Positions 52,582-61,500 of a stretch of 64,000 nucleotides of DNA are shown here, piece after piece. A program made the translations under genes and the position numbers. Source of the DNA: a virus; IMG/VR virus record IMGVR_UViG_3300005529_000032, positions 1-64,000 of that record. The stretch is one strand, 5' to 3'. Each line of letters starts with the position of its first letter. Within the stretch, counting starts at the first letter, position 1. Below the pieces are notes generated by a model, which was not told where the DNA came from, searched no databases, and was given only the letters and a program-made list of their open reading frames with translations.

Positions 52582-55500
52582 ACCAGAGGCGGAGTTCGGA
52601 AGTGGAGTTTGTTGGCTAAGTCACGCGTATCAGCATCCCAGAGAAAGGGCTTGCGCCAAGCCTTAGAGAGCTTCTCCCGCATGATGCCCTCCACGTGTTT
52701 CCGTTCTTCCGGACTTGCGGCATCGTACGCCTTGAGCGCGGTGTAAAGGCCATCGCCCGAGACGGGCAGGCTCTTGAACGCGGCAGCCAGTGTGTTCTGG
52801 TGCGCACGGGAGACGATGCTCTTCACGTCCGCAGAAGTCAGCGTTCCGTCCCGGATCGCGCTCTGTGCGATCTGCCGAACTTTATTCATGTCGCCGGACT
52901 TCGTCGCAAGGAACAGTTGCGCCCTCGCGCGAGAGTGTTCCGTCGGTGCCGGGGTGACTTGTGCCCGCTGTTCCTGCTGGAACTGCGCGATGATCTTTTC
53001 GGCTTTGCTCATCCCAACGTCGCGCCCGGCCGGCATGATGCCGACGAGCGGCAACGCGGTTTTCGCAAGGGACTGTCCTCGCTCGAGGTTCTTTTTGACA
53101 CCTTGCACAGAATAGGGCGTTACGAAGCTGCCCAGATAATTGCCGAGTCCGACGCCGCCGTGGCCGATAATCTTTTCATTGCGATAGGTCCGGTTGCGCG
53201 CCAAGCCGCCCACAATACTGAGCAGTGGAGCGGACTTCGCAACCAGTGTCGCGGTCGGCTTGGTGAGGTAAGAGTAAACGTCCTTTGCCAAGTAGGTCGG
53301 CAAAACGATGCGGCTGGGCTGGCCGTCCTCGGTGATTCCGCCGTCCCGCGGCATGACGTAATCCATGAGCTCATCCGGACGTTGGCCGCTCAAGAGCCAA
53401 CTGACGACGGCATTGATGACTGCGCCGCCAAGCAGCAGAGCGATGAGAAACGCCGTCCGGTCCGTGAACTCGACCGGTTTGCCGCGTGCCCCGTCGCCAA
53501 TCATCTTCAGAGCATCGTAGACGCCGCCGCCAAGCTCGCGAACGCTTCCAATATTCCATCCAGGCCGCCCGACTCCGGCATTCATCAGGTTCCGGACAAT
53601 GCCGTTCATGAACAGGTTCTTCTGCGAGAGTTGACCAAACCGGTTATCGATGGAGTCCCAGATTTTGCCGAACCGTTCGCGTGCTTCGTCCAGGGTCATG
53701 TCCGGACGTTGTTCGAGCTCAAGTTGCGCCCGTCGTGCGAACGCGCCGAGTTTCACGCGTGGAACCAAGTACTCCATAATCGGCTTCATGATCTGTTCCA
53801 TGGCCGCAAAGGGTGCCCGGATACTCGTGCCGAAGATGCGCCGGAGGAAATTGCCCTGCCGGTTCCAAGCGTTCTTCATCCCTTGCGTCCAGTTCGTCGC
53901 GTAATAGAGATCCTGCCGGGCACGGCCGCCGCCCTTCTTGAGCGCGTCGACAATGGCGTAGGTCATCGGGTCCGGAGCCTGCTCCGTGCCATCCCAGACC
54001 TTCTGCAGTTTCGTCCCACTCAAAAAATCACTTGTCACGGAAGCGAAGGGCGTAAAGCCGCGGACTATCGCCTTTCCGGCCTCGATGGGCTTGGCGGCTG
54101 CGAGTTGCTTTAAGCCGAGCGCTATATCAGAGAACGAGGAATTGAGCGCCGTTGTCAGACCGTGATACCAACTTGCGCTCAGTTCGATCATGTTGAGCGT
54201 GTTGTTCGCATCGCGCCACAGCTTGAAGGCGTCGAGTTGGATACCGGGCGAGAGGTGATTATTGATGACCCGCGCCAGTGGTTCGGCGGCCCAGTAGCGC
54301 CCCATCTCGCGCCGGCCGAACACGCGAACATAACTCGGCGAGACGACGTCGTTGATGTGTTTGCTGGTGTGCTCCCAGTCGGCTTGCGCGATCTCGAAGT
54401 CTTCCGGGTCCTCGTAATCTTGTGGCCTCGGAGCCGGGATATCGATCTTCACTGCGCCACGTTTCGGACCGAAAACAGTAAAGATTCGGTCGTCGATGGG
54501 CGCTAATCCCTGAGCCCGCGCCTGCCGTTCGCCGCCCGCGCGGACATAGGCAATGCGTCCCTCGCTCTGGAGTTCGTCAAAGACCAAGTGCGCCGTGATG
54601 GATTTATCCATTTGCGCGAGCTTCGACAAAATGAAGTCGACCGGATTGTCGAACTTCGCCTCGAGCGTAAAGTCCGGATCTTCGAGAGCTTCCTTGAGCG
54701 TCGGGTATTTGCGCTGCTTCTTGAACGCCTCCGACCCGGCTATGGGACGTTTTTGCAGCCATCCCTGAACCCAGTCCGCCGCCTGGTCCGGCTTCTTGTA
54801 CTCGTGCGGCAGGTAATTCTCGATGTACGCGCGGAGAATGCCGAGATCCTGGAGTTCCTGATACCGGCCATCGAACATCTTGCGAGCCACGTCCGCGAAA
54901 GCTCTCTCGATGGGCGATAACTTGGCTGTCTGGCCCGTCTCGATCGCGTCGTAAACGTCGAGACCATAGACGCCGTGCTTCTTTACACCGCTCTTATAGA
55001 AGTAGTCCTTGAAAGTCTTGAGCGCATTGTAGGCACGGTCCCGCCGCTGGTCCTGCTCGGACATCATCTCGCGCAACATTCCGGTGCCCTTGCGTGCCGG
55101 TTCGCCGCGGGTTTGCGGCGCGGTGAGGCTCTGGATGTCATCGAGAGACTTGGCCAAGCGCTGTGCCGCGGATTTAAATACAGGCGCGATGTCCTCGGAG
55201 AACAGTTCATGCAGGTCGCCGGCGAACTTCTGCAGCTTTGCCAGATCCTGCGGCGCCAGGATGATCGACCCGCGCTCTCCTTCGCTCCGGCGAACCAGCA
55301 AGGGACCTTTGCCGTGCTCGAGCGAGACTTCCCCCTCGCCACGCTCGACGTACCACTCATCCGGGTCCGCGTTGAGCCGCTCTTTCGACTGCTCGGGCGT
55401 CTCCGCCGGCGGAGTCCACTTATTGTTGAAGTCCCTCGCCTTGTCCTGAAACCCCGCAGGCATCTTCGTCCAGTTCCAGTCGAGTGATGCAGCCGCCTTC

Positions 55501-58500
55501 CGGGCGTAATCGACGGCATGCCAATCGGTCCGCAAGCCGCCGCGAATCAGTAATCCGCTCGGGATGTGCTGCACGTTCCATGTGGGTCCGGCGCCGCGGT
55601 AAGCCGGTTTCTCTTCCGAAACGCCAAGTTCCGGAGTGACTATGTTTCCTTTGACGGTGAAGCGCGAGCCGTTGGATGATGAACCCTGCCACTTGCGCTG
55701 CGGAAGCCACTTCGCATGTATGGACGCGTTCGGGTCCTGCAGGAACTTATAGAGCGGGTTAGAGGGGTTTGTCTGCGCCTCTTCGGCGGCCCGCAATGCT
55801 GCTTTGTCATCGCCGGTTTCGCCGAGCTTCATTGCGAGCTCCGCCTGCCGGCGCTTCATTTGGGCGAGCTTTTCTTCCTGTGGAAATGCGTCTCCGTACT
55901 TACTTTCTAGCTCCGTCTGCTTTTTCGTGAACCGGCGCAGTTCGTCCCGCTGATGCTTCAGCAGGTCATTGAACTCGACCTGCCGCTTCATCGTGTCCAT
56001 GATGGCTTCGGAGGTTTCCTTCGAACCATAGGGGGACGAAATGGCATAAGTGCCGGACGACGCTTTGAGACGCGCACCCGGCGTGGTGTAGATCGCAATG
56101 TGGTTCGTAGCGCTGCGCCAAGGTATCTCGGACGCCTCGCCTTTGGTCTTCTCCCAGTCCGCGTGCACCTTCTCGGCGTCTTCCCGGCTGAGTTCCTTAG
56201 TCTTGATCTCCTCCGGCATATAGCGGTTGTTCCGCATGTCGGCGACATCGTTATAACCTTGGAGCTCGTAGTACATCACCTTCTTGTCAGGAAGCTGCAC
56301 GCGCACGAAGCTGCGCGCCTTGCGGCCTTTCTCGGTGCGTCCTTCAATGCTGTTCGTGCGTGCGATGGTCTGGAGCTCAAAGCCGCGGTACGTGGCGTCG
56401 ATGGTTCTGCCGTCCTGGGCGACCGGGCCCATGGAGTCGAGCAGTTGGAAGAGTGCCTCGCCGCCCTTGCTGCGCATCTCATTGCCCGAAAACCGCTGTC
56501 CGGCGACAATCATGTCCGGATTTGCGTCGCGTGTGGCGATGTCCTCTTCGTACTCCTGAATGCGCTCTTTCGTGGCCCGAATGGTCGCGGGAAGCGTGGC
56601 CATTTGCTGCGCGATAGCGCTCTGTTCACTGAGAAATGCGCCGCGCATGACGTCGAGCTTGTGGATGTCCTGGTCGAGGATGATCTTTTCCCGGATCTCC
56701 GGGTTGCCGGACGAGATCGCTTTCGCCTGCTCATAACTGAGCACCAGGGGCGAGAGCTCGTCGACGTCATCCATGTTCGGGTCGCCTTCCATTAACTGCT
56801 CGATCGGCGCCGCTTTGCTCGAGAGCGTTTCCCACATGAACGCGTCGAAACTGCCCTCGGTCATGTAGCGATACAAGCGAACCGATTTGATGTGGCCGTT
56901 ATCGTAGAGCCAGTTTCCCTGCCGCACAATGCGACCGTCGCGTTGCTGCATGTCGCGAGGCCGCCAGGGAGCGTCAAGGTGATGCAAGGCAACCAGTAGC
57001 CGCTGGACGTTCGTCCCGGCACCCATCTTCTCCGTACTACCCAATAAGACCCGGAGCTTGCCGGAGTTCATCCGGTCGAACATATCCTGCTTCTGCGCGT
57101 CCGTTTTGGCGTCCTGCGCAAAGGCAATTTCGTCTGCTGGGATACCGCTCTTCACGAGCTTCTTTTTGATGTCCTCGTACACCGAGGCGCGTTCGCGCGA
57201 CTCCTCGGCCGTTTCGGCTTCTTCTTCCTCCTCTTCTTCTTTGCCGCCGAACGGGTCCTCTTCGTCCGCTTCGGCTGCGGGTTTGTTTGCGATCTCGAGC
57301 GCGGGCTTGGCTTTTACCTTCTCGCTCTTCGGCGTCCCGAGGTCGAGAAATACAAGCTGCGTTCCCTTGAGGTCTTTGAACTCGTTGTAGACGTCGAGAA
57401 TCTGCTTAACTGCCAAGTTCGGCTTGCTCTTCGGGTCATCGGGCAGGCTGGGCCGGACTAACCGCATGTCGAGCGAGGCTTTGCGACCGTCGCTCGAGAT
57501 TTTGAGCATGTTGTCCTGCTCGGGTTCCACCTCGCCCGCGCGGACCGCGTCCGCACGCTCGCCGATGTGCAGAACGTATTCCTTCAGCGCGTCCGATGCC
57601 GGCGCAACAATGTCGACGTAGCCGCCCTTGTAAACGGCAGGCGTCGGTAGATTCAATTGCTTCGCGGTTCGGATGTCCGCCACAAGGCGGAACATGGCCA
57701 TCATCTGTGCCGCGTTCTTGAACTTACTGAAGCGGGTGCGCTGGATGAAGCGGCCGCCCTCGGGTGCGACCTCCATCTGGGTGCGCGTTTCGCCGAATGT
57801 TTTGGCCCATGCGTCGAACTGGTCGAACCCTTCGCGCTCGAGGTAGTTCGGCATCAGATACCGCATCATCGTCCAGATCTCGGCGATGGAGTTACTCACT
57901 GGCGTTCCGGTCGCAAACACAACACCTTTGTCGCCGCCGTGCAAGCCGGACACGAAGCGGGTCTTGAGCAACATATCCGTCGCGCGGTCGCTATCGGTGT
58001 TCGGCAAACCAGCGATACGGTCCATTTGTGTCATGTAGCCGAGGTTCTTGAACAGGTCCGCCTCGTCCACAAAAATCTGATCGACGCCGAGTTCTTCAAA
58101 CGTGAGCCCGGTGTCCTTGGACTCTTTCTTTAGCCGCTTCTCGAGCTTCGCCTCGAGCGAGGCTTTACGGCGATACAGTTGCTTGATGGTCGGGTTCTGC
58201 CGCGCGTCCTTGTCGGACATGCCCGCGCGTGCGGCGTCGATCGCCTCTTCGATCTCACTGAGTTGCTCTTCAACGAAGTTCTTGTACGTCTCCGGCTTGA
58301 CGCCGAGTTTCTCAAAGCTCTTATGCCCGACGATAACCGCGTCATAGTTGCCGGACGCGATACGCGCCATGAGCCGCTGGCGGTTCTGCTTCTCGAAGTC
58401 CTTCTTTGTGGGCACCAGGATTTGCGCACCTGGATAAGCGCGCATCCAATCGTCGGCCCACTGCTGTACGAGATGGTTCGGGACGGCTACCAATGGCTTC

Positions 58501-61500
58501 TTACGCATGCCGAGACGGCGCAACTCCATCGCCGCCATAATCATCTCGAGCGTCTTCCCGGCTCCGACGACGTGGGCATAGAGCGTGTTCCCTGATTGGA
58601 TGGTGCGCCAGACGGCATTCTGCTGATGCGGCTCCGGCTTCCCAGACCGTAGCCACGAGGTATTGAGACCGGGGAACGTGAGGTGCGAGCCGTCATACTC
58701 GCGCAACCGCAGATTATTCACCTCAATGTTGAACTTCTGCTCGAGCCGCTGTGACCGCTCCGGATCGCGCCACAACCAGTTCGTAAACGCATCCTTGAGT
58801 TTCTGCTGCTTCTCGACAGCTTTGATGGTCTCGTCGGGATTCTTGACGGTACGCTCGTTGCCGTCCATGTCCGTATAAGTGTCACGCGCAACCGGACTCT
58901 GGCCGTTCAATGCTTTCTCGAACAAGTCGATGCCGTCGAAGTAAGCCGTTCCGAACTCGGTTGTATTCGCTACGCCGTGGTCGCTGAAATGCGGACTGGT
59001 ATTAACGCCAAAAGTACCCGTCTGCACGATGTAGTTCACAGCCTGACTGGCGGGTCGTTCCGGGGAGCCCATCGCGCCCTCGACGCGCAGAACCTCGTGC
59101 GCGAACCGTGAATAGTCGGTGTCCGGTATCCACGTAGCGCCGAGCGAAGCTTTAATCTTGCCGGCTGGTTTCCAGGCAGGCTGAACCTTCTCGAGCGCTT
59201 CGACGTTCGCCTGAAACTCGGGATGCTCTTCTGCGATGAACTTCGCATCCGCTAGTTTCTGCCGGACATTGCCCGAAAGATACTCGTCCTGAGTCTCCCA
59301 TTTATTGCTCGTGGGGTTGCGGAAGATCTTGCCCGTGAGCTCCTTCTGCAGCGTTGCCGGGTCGCGTCCGGTCAACTCCTGCATCCGGTCCCAGTCCATG
59401 CGCCCGAGCTCATTCAGGCTGACGGCGAGCGCTTCGGCCGCAGTGTCAACACGCTCGATACGCTGGGGCTTCTGAATGGTGCGGCCATGGAAGATCGGTC
59501 GCGTCTTCGCGATGACATAGCGGTCCTTGCCGTGAGTAAGAACAACTTGTTTGCCGTCCTTCGAGACGCTCCACTTCCCCTTGTCCTTCGCCGCCTTGGG
59601 GGCGTCCCGATAGGCATCTTTGTTGAAATCTTCGAGTAGTCCGGAAACGACTGGCCAATCCGGATCTTGCGCAAACACTAAAGCATTGCCGAGCAGACCG
59701 ACGGGCCCATACTCGGCGACAAAGCCCGCGTATTCCTTATTCAGGTCCGCGCGGGCCTTTGTGACCTCTTCCTCCGGCATGTCGAGCCGCTGAGTGCGAA
59801 TGACCTCGCGAGCCATCCCCCGGAGTTCGATCAGGCCGCGCATACGGTCGAGTTTCTTCCCCTTGAAGGTGACCGGCTTAAACACTCCGCCTTGACGCTG
59901 AACGACTGCACCGTTGACGATGCCGAACTGATGATCTTTGATATGACTCGCGTCCGGATAGTTCTCGACTAACTCGTCGTTCGCTCCGGTGTGTCCTGCG
60001 GTCCAGTCCGGCATGACGTTAGCCGGGAGCCGATTAAACAGGTCCTTCAGCTTGTCCATGCTGAACTCGCCGAAGAGTTCTGGATAGCCGCGAGCGTACT
60101 GCGTTCCCGGCCTCATCTCGCCCATCATCATTTCCGGATGAGCGTGGAAATACTCATTGACGTTGACCAACTCTCCGCCCGGCATGGTGAGCTTTGGAGA
60201 TTCGAGCCACTTGTTATCGGTCAGCGGAACTTCGCCGGGCATCCGCTTGCGGAGTGCGATGATGTCGACCGTGACGCTGGTGCCGGCATTCTCTTGAAAC
60301 GTGTCGCGCGGTAAGCGAATGGCGCCGAGTAATTCGGCCCGTTCATTCATCCACTTCCGGAACCCTTGGTTCTGACCGTCCATGGTGTACCGCGACGTGA
60401 TGGCGAACATAATGCCGCCCGGCCGCAGTTTGTCCATGGTCTTCGCGAAGAAGTAGTTATGAACGTTCTTTGTGAGGAAAGGTTGCCGTTTGTAAGCCGG
60501 GTCCACGACCGGATGATTTGCGAACGGGACATTGCCGATCGCCGCATCGAAGTAGTTGTCCGGCAGATTCGTTTCCTGGTAACCCTTCACAAGGACGTTG
60601 CTGCCTGGGAACAGAGCGCGGGACATAGCGCCGGTCATAACGTCGAGCTCTACACCCGTGCGCGAGGTGCCCGGCATCAGGTCCTCGGGCATCATCATGA
60701 AGAAGTTGCCGATACCCATGCCGGGTTCGATGACGCTCTGGCCGGCGTGGAAGCCCATGCGTTTCAGCGCATCCCACATAGCCGCTGCGATATCGCGCCG
60801 GGTATAGTGCGCGTTCTGAGTGGAAGCCTCAGCCGCCCGCAGTTCTTCGCGGCTTAGTAACCCGTGCAGGTCTTCGCGCAGTCCGGCCCACTCGCGCTTA
60901 TAGCCGGTGAAGATGCCTTGTGCGATCTCGGACATGCCCCACCCGACGAACTTTGCAATCTTCTGCTGTTCCTCGAGCGTAGCCGCGCGGTTGCCCTCGG
61001 CAATGATCTGTTTGATGGTACGGATGGCCTCGAGGTTCGCTCGAGCGCGGGTCTTTGCGCCGCTGTTTTCGATTGCGGCTGCTTCTTCGACGGTTAGCCG
61101 GAAGTCTCCGGAGAGGTTATTGGTTGGAGTTGGCTCGGCCTGAACGTCAGAGGCGCGGGTTCCTCCGGCAGGAGATACCACTCCCGGTACGCGATCTCCT
61201 GCGCCCGGTCGTACGGCATGTTGTTCGGGCTCGACGTGAGTGTCTGCATGAGGTCCAGCGTGTTCACCGCCGCCGCCCAGACCGCCTGGTAGAGTTTCCC
61301 CTCCTTCTCCAGGTCCGCGCACATCTTGGGCCGGAATTCCTTCCAGTGCTCGAGGACCTTCTCCGCGAACGGGCTCTCTTCCACCTCGTTCCGTGCCTGC
61401 TGTTCCGGCGTCACTGGGTTCCTCCGCTTCTATTTTCTCAGGGGCTTCAATATCCCGTGGTCTGGCGAGGTCTACGGCGGGTTCAGGCGCGGGTGCCTCT